Below are positions 53,812 to 62,669 of a stretch of DNA of 64,000 nt, piece after piece; the first letter of the stretch is position 1, and each line of letters starts with the position of its first letter. The stretch lies in NCBI GenBank assembly GCA_040365065.1, contig BAABNI010000010.1, forward strand, positions 1 to 64,000, written 5' to 3'. The position numbers were made by a program, and so were the translations under genes. The stretch is from Pelagadaptatus aseana. GTDB taxonomy: Bacteria > Pseudomonadota > Gammaproteobacteria > Pseudomonadales > Cellvibrionaceae. Below the pieces are notes generated by a model. That model made no database searches and was not told where the DNA came from. It saw nothing but the letters and a program-made list of their open reading frames with translations.

Positions 53812-53943
53812 TTCTTAAAAGCGAAGACCAAACCGCAATAAAGTCCATCATTTCAGCAAGACTCTTTATCCAATAAGACTTGCCAATATGATTAGATGAT
53901 GGATTAACACCAAATTTTAGAACGATTGACGGAGAGACCCTCA

Positions 53944-56085
53944 ATGTCAGACCAAAAACCAACCATCGCTGACTGGGAAGCCCTGGCCACCAAACAGCTG
54001 AAAGGTAAAAACCCGAGCGAACTGACCTGGAACACGCCGGAAGGTATCGATATCAAGCCGCTGTACACCAAGGCCGATACCGAAAATCTGGAGTTCGCCG
54101 ACACCCTGCCGGGCATGGCTCCTTACGTTCGCGGCCCGCAAGCCACCATGTACGCCGGTCGACCCTGGACCATTCGTCAGTACGCTGGCTTCTCTACCGC
54201 CGAAGAATCCAATGCCTTCTACCGTAAAAACCTGGCCGCAGGTGCTCAGGGTGTTTCCGTCGCCTTCGATCTGGCGACCCACCGTGGTTACGACTCCGAT
54301 CACCCTCGTGTGACTGGTGACGTTGGTAAAGCCGGTGTAGCCATCGACTCTGTTGAAGATATGAAAATCCTGTTCGACGGCATCCCGCTGGACAAGGTTT
54401 CCGTATCCATGACCATGAACGGCGCCGTACTGCCGATTCTGGCCAACTACATCGTTGCCGCTGAAGAGCAAGGCGTATCCCAGGACAAGCTGGCCGGTAC
54501 CATTCAGAACGATATTCTGAAAGAGTTTATGGTGCGCAACACCTACATCTACCCGCCCACGCCATCCATGAAGATCATTGGCGATATTATCGGTTACACC
54601 TCCGAGAATATGCCGAAGTTCAACTCCATCTCCATCTCCGGTTACCACATTCAGGAAGCCGGTGCCGATGCCGCACTGGAACTGGCTTACACCCTGTCGG
54701 ACGGCCGCGAATACGTACGTACCGCTCTGGATGCCGGTTTGGACGTTGATGCCTTTGCACCACGTCTGTCCTTCTTCTGGGGTATTTCCATGAACTTCTA
54801 CATGGAAATCGCCAAGCTGCGCGCTGGCCGCCTGTTGTGGTCCCGCATTATGGACGAGTTCAAGCCAACGAACCCGAAATCCTCGATGCTGCGTACCCAC
54901 TCCCAGACCTCTGGCTGGTCTCTGACCGAACAGGATCCGTACAACAATGTGATCCGTACCACCATTGAGGCCATGGCGTCCGTATTCGGTGGCACCCAAT
55001 CGCTGCACACCAACGCACTGGACGAAGCCGTTGCCCTGCCGACTGAATTCTCTGCCCGTATTGCCCGTAATACCCAGATCATCATTCAGGAAGAAACCGG
55101 CATCACCAAAGTGGTTGATCCCTGGGGTGGTTCCTACATGATGGAATCTCTGACTCAGGACATCGCTGACAAAGCCTGGGAATTGATTGAAGAGATCGAA
55201 GAAAACGGCGGCATGGCCAAGGCCATCGAAGCCGGCCTGCCGAAGCTGCGTATTGAAGAATCCGCCGCTAAAAAGCAAGCGCGCATTGACCGAGGCGAAG
55301 ACGTCATTGTTGGTGTGAACAAGTACACCCTGGAAAAAGAAGACGATCTGGAAATCCTCGAAGTTGATAACCTGGCCGTGCGCGAATCCCAGATCAAGCG
55401 TCTTGACGAGATCAAAGGTTCTCGCGACAGCGCCGCGGTTGAAGCCGCTCTGAAAGCTCTGACCGATGCCGCCGAAACCGGCAACGGCAACCTGCTTGAT
55501 CTGTCTGTTAAAGCCGCTCGTCTACGCGCCACCGTTGGTGAGATCTCCGACGCTCTGGAAGCCATCTACGGCCGTTTTAACGCTCAGGCTCGCACCATTT
55601 CCGGTGTTTACGGCGCCCCCTATCAGGACGACGCCGACTGGCAAGCCATTCAATCCGACATCAACGACTTCGAAGCCAAGCACGGCCGACGCCCGCGCAT
55701 GCTGGTGTGCAAGATGGGTCAGGATGGTCACGACCGTGGCGCCAAGGTGATTGCTACCGCCTTTGCCGATGTCGGTTTCGATATCGATCTGTCGCCCATG
55801 TTCTCCACGCCGGAAGAAGTGGCGCGCCAAGCCATTGAGAACGACGTGCACGTGGTAGGCGTCTCCTCTCAGGCCGCCGGCCACAAGACTCTGGTTCCAG
55901 CCCTGATTGACGAGTTGAAGAAACAAGGTGCCGATGACATTCTGGTGGTTGCCGGCGGCGTGATTCCAAAACAGGATTACGATCACCTGTATGAGGCCGG
56001 TGTGGTGGGCATCTTTGGTCCCGGCACCAAGATTCCGGTATCAGCCCGTAAAGTGGTGGATGAGATCAATAAAGCCAACAGTTAA
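53944..56085 (+). CDS. mcm: Methylmalonyl-CoA mutase
   Basis: Adenosylcobalamin enzyme converting (R)-methylmalonyl-CoA to succinyl-CoA. It has 713 residues from ATG 53944 (MSDQKPTIADWEALATKQLK), with GGAGAG nine bases upstream. The N-terminal TIM barrel carries QYAGFSTAEESNAFYRKNLA and the substrate region FGGTQSLHTNALDEA. The C-terminal cobalamin domain has the base-off motif D594-x-H596-x-x-G599 (QDGHDRGA). It is a single-chain, full-length type. Cobalamin synthesis genes are not in the window. Confidence 0.97.
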   Translation: MSDQKPTIADWEALATKQLKGKNPSELTWNTPEGIDIKPLYTKADTENLEFADTLPGMAPYVRGPQATMYAGRPWTIRQYAGFSTAEESNAFYRKNLAAGAQGVSVAFDLATHRGYDSDHPRVTGDVGKAGVAIDSVEDMKILFDGIPLDKVSVSMTMNGAVLPILANYIVAAEEQGVSQDKLAGTIQNDILKEFMVRNTYIYPPTPSMKIIGDIIGYTSENMPKFNSISISGYHIQEAGADAALELAYTLSDGREYVRTALDAGLDVDAFAPRLSFFWGISMNFYMEIAKLRAGRLLWSRIMDEFKPTNPKSSMLRTHSQTSGWSLTEQDPYNNVIRTTIEAMASVFGGTQSLHTNALDEAVALPTEFSARIARNTQIIIQEETGITKVVDPWGGSYMMESLTQDIADKAWELIEEIEENGGMAKAIEAGLPKLRIEESAAKKQARIDRGEDVIVGVNKYTLEKEDDLEILEVDNLAVRESQIKRLDEIKGSRDSAAVEAALKALTDAAETGNGNLLDLSVKAARLRATVGEISDALEAIYGRFNAQARTISGVYGAPYQDDADWQAIQSDINDFEAKHGRRPRMLVCKMGQDGHDRGAKVIATAFADVGFDIDLSPMFSTPEEVARQAIENDVHVVGVSSQAAGHKTLVPALIDELKKQGADDILVVAGGVIPKQDYDHLYEAGVVGIFGPGTKIPVSARKVVDEINKANS

Positions 56086-56099
56086 TATTGACCTGTCCA

Positions 56100-56126
56100 A
56101 ATAAGAGCCCCGCCGGGGCTCTTATT
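56100..56126. terminator. Perfect 12-base-pair hairpin between mutase and meaB
   Basis: AATAAGAGCCCC (56100-56111) pairs perfectly with GGGGCTCTTATT (56115-56126), loop GCC. The U tract is poor, so it may be a weak terminator or an mRNA-stabilising hairpin that lowers meaB relative to the mutase. Confidence 0.65.
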
Positions 56127-56155
56127 ACATTTACACTCATAAAATATTCAGACAC

Positions 56156-57115
56156 ATGCCATCCATTGACTTAGATAGACTAAAACAAGGCAATCGCCGC
56201 GCTCTGGCCAAAGCCATCACGCTGGTGGAAAGCAAGCTGGACTCACACCGTATGGAAGCCCAGCAGGTACTGGAGAGTATTCTGCCCCACACCGGTAACA
56301 GCATCCGTATCGGTATAACCGGTATTCCCGGGGTTGGGAAATCCACGTTTATTGAATCCTTCGGTTTGCACCTGATCGAACAGGGTAAAAAAGTAGCGGT
56401 ACTGGCAGTGGACCCCAGTTCCCCCATTCGCGGCGGCAGTATTCTGGGCGATAAAACCCGTATGGAGGAATTGTCCCGGCAGGAAAACGCCTTTATCCGT
56501 CCCTCTCCCTCGGAAGGCACCATGGGCGGTGTCGCCCAGAAGACTCGCGAAACCATGCTGTTGTGCGAAGCCGCCGGCTACGATGTCATCATTGTCGAAA
56601 CCGTGGGTGTTGGTCAGTCCGAATACGAAGTGGCGGCCATGGTTGACTTCTTTTTGGTGTTGATGATTCCCAACGCCGGTGACGAACTGCAGGGCATCAA
56701 ACGGGGCATTATGGAACTGGCCGATTCACTGGTCATCAATAAGGCCGATGGTGAAAGCATCAATCTGGCCCAGCGCACCCGCCAGCACTATCAGAACGCT
56801 TTCCACCTGATCAAGGGCGGTGGCTTCTGGAATCCGCGAGTACTGACCTGCTCGGCTATGGAAAAAAGTGGTATCGACGATGTCTGGAATATGATTTCCG
56901 AATACCGGGAACTGGCCATTAAAAATCAGGCCTTTGATGAAAAGCGCTCCCAACAGAACAGTCAATGGCTACAAAAGCTGATTCATGAACTGCTGGAAAT
57001 GCGGCTGCATCAGAATCCGGACGTTCAACAGAAGATGCCCAGCCTGTTTGATCAGGTGATTCGCAACAAGGTGACCCCCTACAGCGCAGCCAGGCAGATA
57101 GTTGATCTGTTATAG
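56156..57115 (+). CDS. meaB: Methylmalonyl-CoA mutase-associated GTPase MeaB
   Basis: G3E-family GTPase that loads and protects the cobalamin cofactor of the mutase. Its 319 residues have Walker A GITGIPGVGKS (lysine 62), AVDPSSPIRGGSILGDKTRM, the Walker B-like IIVETVGVGQSE, and the guanine motif VINKADGE. Formerly annotated ArgK or LAO/AO transport ATPase. It follows the mutase by 70 bases and has no start-codon ambiguity of note. Confidence 0.95.
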   Translation: MPSIDLDRLKQGNRRALAKAITLVESKLDSHRMEAQQVLESILPHTGNSIRIGITGIPGVGKSTFIESFGLHLIEQGKKVAVLAVDPSSPIRGGSILGDKTRMEELSRQENAFIRPSPSEGTMGGVAQKTRETMLLCEAAGYDVIIVETVGVGQSEYEVAAMVDFFLVLMIPNAGDELQGIKRGIMELADSLVINKADGESINLAQRTRQHYQNAFHLIKGGGFWNPRVLTCSAMEKSGIDDVWNMISEYRELAIKNQAFDEKRSQQNSQWLQKLIHELLEMRLHQNPDVQQKMPSLFDQVIRNKVTPYSAARQIVDLL

Positions 57116-57305
57116 GCCCCAAACTGGTCAATTTTCAGGGGAACTGATCACCATTAAATCAGTCTTAACTCGTCGCTCCGGGCGTACTCAGTCGGGGTAG
57201 ATTCACCCCTTTCGGAAATAACCCTTAGCGTTACCTTTGGACTATAGTTTTGAGTTCACAGAGAAGGCATAATAGCGCGCGTTTTGTAACGGCTGGCAGG
57301 CGTCA

Positions 57306-57857
57306 ATGGCAAAAAAACTATTCAAGAACTGGTTTCCAGATCCGGCGGACATAAAAAGTCGCCCTGGACTGCAGTTTCTGGGCAGCCTGCTACACGACCC
57401 CAACCTGTTCCATATGAACCGGCACTCGGTATCGGTGGCTTTTGCCATAGGCTTGTTTGTGGCCTTTCTGCCCATACTCGGACAAATGCCCACCGCCGCC
57501 TTAATAGCCTTTTGCCTCAGGGCCAACCTGCCCATCGCGGTAGCCCTGGTCTGGATCAGCAACCCGGTAACCATCCCGCCCATCTTCTACGCAACCTATG
57601 AATTCGGCAGCTGGGTACTCGATACGCCACCCAGTGAATTTTCCATCGAGTTATCCTGGGAATGGTTCACTGGCACCTTTCTCGGCCTTTGGAAACCGCT
57701 GTTGGTTGGCTCCTTGATCTGCGCCTGTGTATTTTCTTTGATGGGGTATTTCAGCATCCAGTTATTCTGGCGCTGGCATGTCGTACGCAATTGGGAAAAG
57801 CGCAAACAGAAAAGACTGCGTCAGGCCCTTGAGCAGGATTCCGACCCTCAGGCCTGA
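57306..57857 (+). CDS. DUF2062 membrane protein
   Basis: A 183-residue protein with three hydrophobic segments. The signature HRHSVSVAFAIGLFVAFLPI-type block reads NRHSVSVAFAIGLFVAFLPI here, followed by RANLPIAVALVWISNPVTIP. Function unknown. In Pseudomonas the homologue sits between comEC and lolC; here comEC is 13 kb away, with the propionyl module in between. It is convergent with the small periplasmic protein at 57878. Confidence 0.85.
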   Translation: MAKKLFKNWFPDPADIKSRPGLQFLGSLLHDPNLFHMNRHSVSVAFAIGLFVAFLPILGQMPTAALIAFCLRANLPIAVALVWISNPVTIPPIFYATYEFGSWVLDTPPSEFSIELSWEWFTGTFLGLWKPLLVGSLICACVFSLMGYFSIQLFWRWHVVRNWEKRKQKRLRQALEQDSDPQA

Positions 57858-57877
57858 CCATATTCGTAAGATCCGGA

Positions 57878-58210
57878 TTACTGCCCGGTAGAATCTGTTA
57901 TATCCCCCTGCAACTCAGTTTTGGGCGTGTGCTTAATCACACTGTGCATCACCGTATCGTGCTCAAAATAGACGGTAAATTGCTCATACAACCAGCGACT
58001 GATCGGCGGCTCACCAACCGCATCAAAACGCTGCAATGGTTCACCATAATCGGCCAGTACAGAATCCATGCTCATGCCCAGCACCGGCTTGCTGATCGTT
58101 TGATCCGTTGTCTGCTGACCAACCGGGATCTTGATCACCTCTGCGTGTAACGGCATCGCCACGCCGCCCATGGCGGTCACGCCCAATAACGTCAATAACC
58201 TCAACTTCAT
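57878..58210 (-). CDS. Small periplasmic protein of unknown function
   Basis: A 110-residue protein with a signal peptide (LLTLLGVTAMGGVAMPLHA). The mature part includes PVLGMSMDSVLADYGEPLQ, then PPISRWLYEQFTVYFEHDTV. The repeated pattern of a short helix and beta strands with a YGEP turn resembles BamE/OmlA-type small domains, but the lipobox is missing. Homologues occur in Pseudomonas, sometimes labelled phosphodiesterase without evidence. It lies 24 bases after the PilZ gene on the same strand. Confidence 0.6.
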   Translation of the reverse strand: MKLRLLTLLGVTAMGGVAMPLHAEVIKIPVGQQTTDQTISKPVLGMSMDSVLADYGEPLQRFDAVGEPPISRWLYEQFTVYFEHDTVMHSVIKHTPKTELQGDITDSTGQ

Positions 58211-58234
58211 AGTACGTCCTTAACTCCATCCAAC

Positions 58235-58804
58235 TCAGTTTTGAATCTTTCGCTTGCGTTCACGCATTTGCGCTTTGAGAATGTTCTTGCTCAACGCCTG
58301 TTGCTGTATTTCAGTCAATTTGAGAAATTTGACAGCAACCTGATATTCATCCGGGCTTTTCTCGTCACAGCGGATCACCCTCGCATAGCAAATCACCACG
58401 GAAAAGCTCCCCATGAACATCATCCGTATTGCCAGATAACTGCCTTTATATAAGGGTTTGGTGGTTTTAAAGGCCAGCCCGCCTTCGCTTAAATTGACAT
58501 GGGTGGGTTTGACATCACCACTTTGATTCTGGGTTGACAGCAGGTTTGCCAGCAAATCAATTTTCTTGCTTTGAATGGTGAGGTAATCGGCCAGCTGGCG
58601 ATTGCTTTCACCCAGCCCTGCCAGCAACCCCGAGGCCTCATGATTCAACCGCTCCATTTCATCGAACACATGCACTGACTGACCATCTTCCTGAAAATGA
58701 TCTTCGGCTTTGTTGTGCTCTACCGTATGGACATCTACCGGTTTGTAGCTCAGGGTCAGTTCGTTATTTATTCTAAAAAAGCTTCGCCTTTCAGCATCAG
58801 ACAT
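58235..58804 (-). CDS. PilZ-domain protein
   Basis: A 189-residue cytoplasmic protein from ATG 58804 (MSDAERRSFFRINNELTLSY), with a GAGAC just upstream. The RRSFFR at the N-terminus resembles the RxxxR c-di-GMP motif, and later VNLSEGGLAF matches the D/NxSxxG motif with asparagine in the first position. A coiled-coil-like stretch lies between them. Homologues neighbour lolCDE in Pseudomonas. Binding of c-di-GMP is likely but not certain. Confidence 0.82.
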   Translation of the reverse strand: MSDAERRSFFRINNELTLSYKPVDVHTVEHNKAEDHFQEDGQSVHVFDEMERLNHEASGLLAGLGESNRQLADYLTIQSKKIDLLANLLSTQNQSGDVKPTHVNLSEGGLAFKTTKPLYKGSYLAIRMMFMGSFSVVICYARVIRCDEKSPDEYQVAVKFLKLTEIQQQALSKNILKAQMRERKRKIQN

Positions 58805-58960
58805 CGTCTCTTTCACTCCCACTGTTACTGTTTAAAGAATAACAGCACAAAGCCGGACTGTCGCCCGCACCATGACCCGTACTTTCACCAGAAAATCCGG
58901 ACATAAAGCCAGAGGCTTTTATTTCTTGTGATGCAGCAAGCCATTGGGTTTAATGTGCCC

Positions 58961-60208
58961 ATGAATCTTATGCTTCCCATAATAATAGGCCTGCGCTACA
59001 TCCGCTCCAAGCGACGCAATCGCTTTATCTCTTTTGTCAGCAGTTTCTCTTTTCTTGGCATGCTCTTGGGGAGTCTCGCTCTGGTGACCGTTTTATCGGT
59101 TATGAACGGCTTTGACAGAGAGATAAAAGAACGGCTACTGCAAGTCATTCCTCATGGCACCGTGACATTCGATTCACCTGATATTTCATGGTCCGACCTG
59201 CAGGCAGAACTGCAACATCAGCCCGGCGTGATTCATGCCGCCCCCTTTATCGGCGCCAATGCCATGGTCAGTTATGAAAGAGGGTTATATGGCGTTCAGA
59301 TGAGAGGGCTGGCAACCGCTGACCTGAAGCAGTTGACCAACATTGAAGATCGGATGATTGCCGGCCAATTGGACAGACTTAAGCAGCAGCCATATGGCGT
59401 TATCATAGGCCGCCTGCTGGCGCGCTATCTGGGCATTAATATTGGCGACAAGCTTACCGTCACCCTGCCCCAACTGACCATAACGCCGCTCGGCGCCTTT
59501 CCCCGAGTCAAACGATTTACTGTGGTTGGCGTATTTGAAGTCGGAGCCAAAATTGATCAAAACCTGATCATCACCAATTTGGCAGATGCCCAAAAGTTGA
59601 TGCGCCTGAGTCAGAGAGTCTCAGGTCTGGAATTATTAACCGAGGATATTTATCAAGCTCCTGCGGTGATTCAACGAATCGCAGCAAGCTACCCAGCTGA
59701 TGCCGGGATTGTTTTTCAGGACTGGAGCCAATCTCAGGGCAGTCTGTTCTCTGCTGTAAAAATGGAGAAGACCGTGGTGAGCGTTTTACTTCTGGTGGTG
59801 ATTGCCATTGCGGCATTCAATATTATTTCCAGCTTGGTTCTGATGGTAGCGGACAAGCGTTCCGATATTGCGGTCTTGAGAACCCTGGGATTAACCCGCG
59901 CCCAGGTGATGGGTGTCTTTGTTGTTCAGGGCGGTGCCCTGGGCATTTTCGGTGTGCTGTTCGGTACCGCACTGGGATCACTGATAGCGAGCCATATCGA
60001 CAGCATTGTACAAGCCATTGAAACCCTGTTTGGCTTTCAAATATTCGACCCGAACGTGTATTTCATCAGCCGCTTGCCATCCGAATTGAAAATTGACGAC
60101 CTGATTCTGGTGGTCAGCTGTGGCTGTCTGTTGAGCCTGCTGGCCACCTTGTACCCAGCTTATCAGGCTGCCAAAATTGAACCCGCTGAAGCGCTCCGCT
60201 ATGAATAA
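58961..60208 (+). CDS. lolC: Lipoprotein-releasing system transmembrane subunit LolC
   Basis: Inner-membrane subunit that recruits LolA during lipoprotein release. I start it at ATG 58961 (MNLMLPIIIGLRYIRSKRRN), 415 residues; in-frame GTG 58928, ATG 58931 and ATG 58970 are possible. An N-terminal membrane helix, a large periplasmic domain (about 60-265) and three C-terminal membrane helices are visible. The FtsX-type block VVIAIAAFNIISSLVLMVAD precedes TLGLTRAQVMGVFVVQGGAL. It overlaps lolD by eight bases. Confidence 0.93.
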   Translation: MNLMLPIIIGLRYIRSKRRNRFISFVSSFSFLGMLLGSLALVTVLSVMNGFDREIKERLLQVIPHGTVTFDSPDISWSDLQAELQHQPGVIHAAPFIGANAMVSYERGLYGVQMRGLATADLKQLTNIEDRMIAGQLDRLKQQPYGVIIGRLLARYLGINIGDKLTVTLPQLTITPLGAFPRVKRFTVVGVFEVGAKIDQNLIITNLADAQKLMRLSQRVSGLELLTEDIYQAPAVIQRIAASYPADAGIVFQDWSQSQGSLFSAVKMEKTVVSVLLLVVIAIAAFNIISSLVLMVADKRSDIAVLRTLGLTRAQVMGVFVVQGGALGIFGVLFGTALGSLIASHIDSIVQAIETLFGFQIFDPNVYFISRLPSELKIDDLILVVSCGCLLSLLATLYPAYQAAKIEPAEALRYE

Positions 60209-60911
60209 GCGCCAAACCTATCAGGAACAATCCGTGTCTCAAGCCGTATTACAGTGTCGCAACATCGTCAAACATTACCGTCAGGGACCAAACACCGTCG
60301 AGGTGTTAAAAGGTATCGATTTTGAACTGCACCCGGGTGAGCGGCTGGCTATTGTTGGGGCCTCTGGTTCAGGCAAGAGCACCCTGCTCAATATGTTAGG
60401 CGGTCTTGATCAGCCGTCCGCGGGTGACGTTCTCCTTAATGGCCAGGCCTTCTCCACTGGGAGTGATAACGAGCGAGCCAAATTGCGCAATCAAAGCCTG
60501 GGGTTTGTGTATCAATTCCACCATCTGCTGGGAGAATTCAGCGCCCAGGAAAACATTGCCATCCCCAAAATGATTGCCGGCCATTCGAAAAAACAAGCTC
60601 TGCTTGAAGCCAGTCACTTTTTGCAACAGGTTGGCTTGGAACATCGCCAACAACACAAACCGTCTGAACTATCAGGTGGTGAACGCCAGCGTGTTGCCAT
60701 TGCCAGAGCGCTGGCCAACAATCCCGCCTGTGTGTTGATGGATGAACCAACCGGCAATTTGGACAGGGACACCGCCAACACCATTCAGGAACTGTTACTG
60801 ACTCTCAGCCGTGATGCCAACATCGCTTTTATTGTCGTGACCCACGATGAGCAAATTGCCAACGCCATGGATCGGGTACTGACACTGGAAAATGGTTTAC
60901 TGAAATCATGA
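60201..60911 (+). CDS. lolD: Lipoprotein-releasing ABC transporter ATP-binding subunit LolD
   Basis: ATPase that powers release of outer-membrane lipoproteins. It has 236 residues from ATG 60201. Walker A GASGSGKSTLLNMLGG, Q-loop FVYQFHHLLGEFSAQEN, signature LSGGERQRVAIARALA, Walker B VLMDEPTGNLD and the switch histidine in VVTHDE are all present. FVYQFHHLL is the LolD-specific region contacting LolC and LolE. It overlaps both neighbours. Confidence 0.96.
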   Translation: MNKRQTYQEQSVSQAVLQCRNIVKHYRQGPNTVEVLKGIDFELHPGERLAIVGASGSGKSTLLNMLGGLDQPSAGDVLLNGQAFSTGSDNERAKLRNQSLGFVYQFHHLLGEFSAQENIAIPKMIAGHSKKQALLEASHFLQQVGLEHRQQHKPSELSGGERQRVAIARALANNPACVLMDEPTGNLDRDTANTIQELLLTLSRDANIAFIVVTHDEQIANAMDRVLTLENGLLKS

Positions 60912-62143
60912 AGGCCTTCACCCGCTTTATCGGGCTCCGGTATACGGGCTCTAAAAGCAGCAGCCAACTGGTATCGTTTATTTCTGCTATATCCATTGCC
61001 GGACTCGGTCTGGGTGTAGGACTGCTGCTGACAGTTTTGTCGGTTATGAATGGCTTTGAGCGCGAGCTGGAACAAAAAATCCTGGGGGTTTTACCTCATG
61101 GCGCCCTCTATCATCGCTACGGCATCGAAGACTGGCACTCTCTGCAAACCGATATCAATCGGCACCCGAATCTGATCGCCAGCGCCCCTTTTGTCGAGCT
61201 GCAAGGGATGCTGAGCAAAGGTAAAAAAGTCGTACCCACAGCCATATTTGGCATTGATGTGCAGCAGGAAAGCCAGGTTTCTGATCTTTCCCAATACATT
61301 TCATCCACCCAGCAAAAACAGTTTGCTGAAAACCCGGAAAGCATTTTGCTGGGTCGGGGAATCGCCAATTCATTGAGCCTTGAAGTGGGTGACAGGATCC
61401 AACTGATCATACCATCCCAATCCGATCATCGTGCCGCGCCAAAATTCAAAGCGGTGACACTGGCTGGTCTGATACAGAGCAATACCGAGCTGGATCATTC
61501 TCTTGCGCTATTGCATCTTGAAGCGGCATCGGCTCTCTCCGCTTTTCCGGGCAGAGTCAGCGGACTGCGGGTAAAATCCATGGATTTATTCAGCGCCCCA
61601 GAGACGCTCTATCAACTATCCAGAGAGCTGCCCTACGGCTACTATTTTTCAGACTGGACAAGAACCCACGGCAATCTGTATCACGCCATTCAAATGTCCA
61701 AAAACCTGGTGGGTTTACTGCTGTTTTTGATTGTAGCCATTGCCGCGTTCAATGTGGTGTCCACGCTGGTTATGGTGGTTGTCGATAAGCGCGCAGATAT
61801 TGCCATCCTGAAAACGCTGGGCGCCAGCCGCAGTGACATCCTGGCGGTGTTTATGGTCCAGGGCAGCATGATTGGCGTGATCGGAACGGTAATCGGTTTG
61901 GTATTGGGTTTTTTGGGTTCGCTGTCGGCCCAGTCGCTCGTGCAGTTTCTTGAAAGCGCATTGGGAATTACCTTTCTCGATTCAGCAATTTACCCCATTA
62001 ATTACATTCCATCAGAAATTTGGCTGAGTGATTTTATTACCGTTGGTATCGCGTCACTGTTACTGGGTCTTACCGCAACCATCTACCCCGCTTGGTTGGC
62101 GTCACGTACCGAACCCAGCGAGGCTCTACGATTTGAAATCTGA
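60908..62143 (+). CDS. lolE: Lipoprotein-releasing system transmembrane subunit LolE
   Basis: A 411-residue protein paralogous to LolC. ATG 60908 overlaps the lolD stop by four bases. It has the same layout: N-terminal helix (FIGLRYTGSKSSSQLVSFIS), periplasmic domain, and three C-terminal helices with LIVAIAAFNVVSTLVMVVVD and TLGASRSDILAVFMVQGSMI. LolE is the subunit that binds lipoprotein. Separate LolC and LolE indicate the classic heterodimer rather than the LolF homodimer. Confidence 0.93.
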   Translation: MKAFTRFIGLRYTGSKSSSQLVSFISAISIAGLGLGVGLLLTVLSVMNGFERELEQKILGVLPHGALYHRYGIEDWHSLQTDINRHPNLIASAPFVELQGMLSKGKKVVPTAIFGIDVQQESQVSDLSQYISSTQQKQFAENPESILLGRGIANSLSLEVGDRIQLIIPSQSDHRAAPKFKAVTLAGLIQSNTELDHSLALLHLEAASALSAFPGRVSGLRVKSMDLFSAPETLYQLSRELPYGYYFSDWTRTHGNLYHAIQMSKNLVGLLLFLIVAIAAFNVVSTLVMVVVDKRADIAILKTLGASRSDILAVFMVQGSMIGVIGTVIGLVLGFLGSLSAQSLVQFLESALGITFLDSAIYPINYIPSEIWLSDFITVGIASLLLGLTATIYPAWLASRTEPSEALRFEI

Positions 62144-62145
62144 TC

Positions 62146-62179
62146 CTTTAACGCTTCCCGCTATCGATAAGCGTTAAAG
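62146..62179. terminator. Shared inverted repeat between lolE and the Lrp-type gene
   Basis: CTTTAACGCTT (62146-62156) and AAGCGTTAAAG (62169-62179) are perfect inverse repeats with a 12-base loop. The right arm overlaps the final codons of the Lrp-type gene. It lies between two convergent genes and may stop both transcripts, although no long T tract follows. Confidence 0.45.
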
Positions 62180-62655
62180 TCCATTAAATCGTCCAGCGGA
62201 TATCGCGAAAACCGTTTGCTCTGTTTCATGATCACGTGAGTGCTGATAGTGTCAATTTCCGGACACTCCTGAATCAGTGAATTGGTCAACGTCATATACC
62301 GGGTCATATGCGCGCAGGCAAACCGGACGATAAAGTCACAACTGCCACTGACGGTGTAAGCCTCTAAGGCTTCGGGCATGGACTCAACCCTTTTTTCCAG
62401 AAACCGAAAAGCATCTGGCGAATGGTTACCCAGTGCAATGGTGGCAATGCATTGCACGGGTGCACAAAGGCGATCGATATTGATCACTCCATGAAAGCTG
62501 GTGAGCCATTCGTCGTCAATCAACTTTTGCAAACGCTGGTGGCACGCACTGGGCGACAAATTCACTTTTTCCGCCAACTCCTTGTTGGTGATACGCCCCT
62601 GATCCTGCAGAGTCTGCAGTATTTTCAAATCAATCCGATCAAGCGAACTGGACAT
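62161..62655 (-). CDS. Lrp/AsnC-family transcriptional regulator
   Basis: A 164-residue regulator. Residues 1-60 form the helix-turn-helix (LDRIDLKILQTLQDQGRITN, then ELAEKVNLSPSACHQRLQKL). The RAM domain follows (EALEAYTVSGSCDFIVRFAC). Such proteins respond to amino acids. The gene starts 14 bases after the cyanophycinase stop on the same strand, suggesting one transcript and perhaps sensing of aspartate or arginine released from cyanophycin; this is inference. Confidence 0.92.
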   Translation of the reverse strand: MSSSLDRIDLKILQTLQDQGRITNKELAEKVNLSPSACHQRLQKLIDDEWLTSFHGVINIDRLCAPVQCIATIALGNHSPDAFRFLEKRVESMPEALEAYTVSGSCDFIVRFACAHMTRYMTLTNSLIQECPEIDTISTHVIMKQSKRFSRYPLDDLMDFNAYR

Positions 62656-62669
62656 AATAACCTCAACAA

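Noticed and set aside
53947..55278. 443-codon open frame antisense to the mutase gene
   Set aside because: Exact shadow of a highly codon-biased gene; the composition is Gly/Val/Phe-rich without domains.
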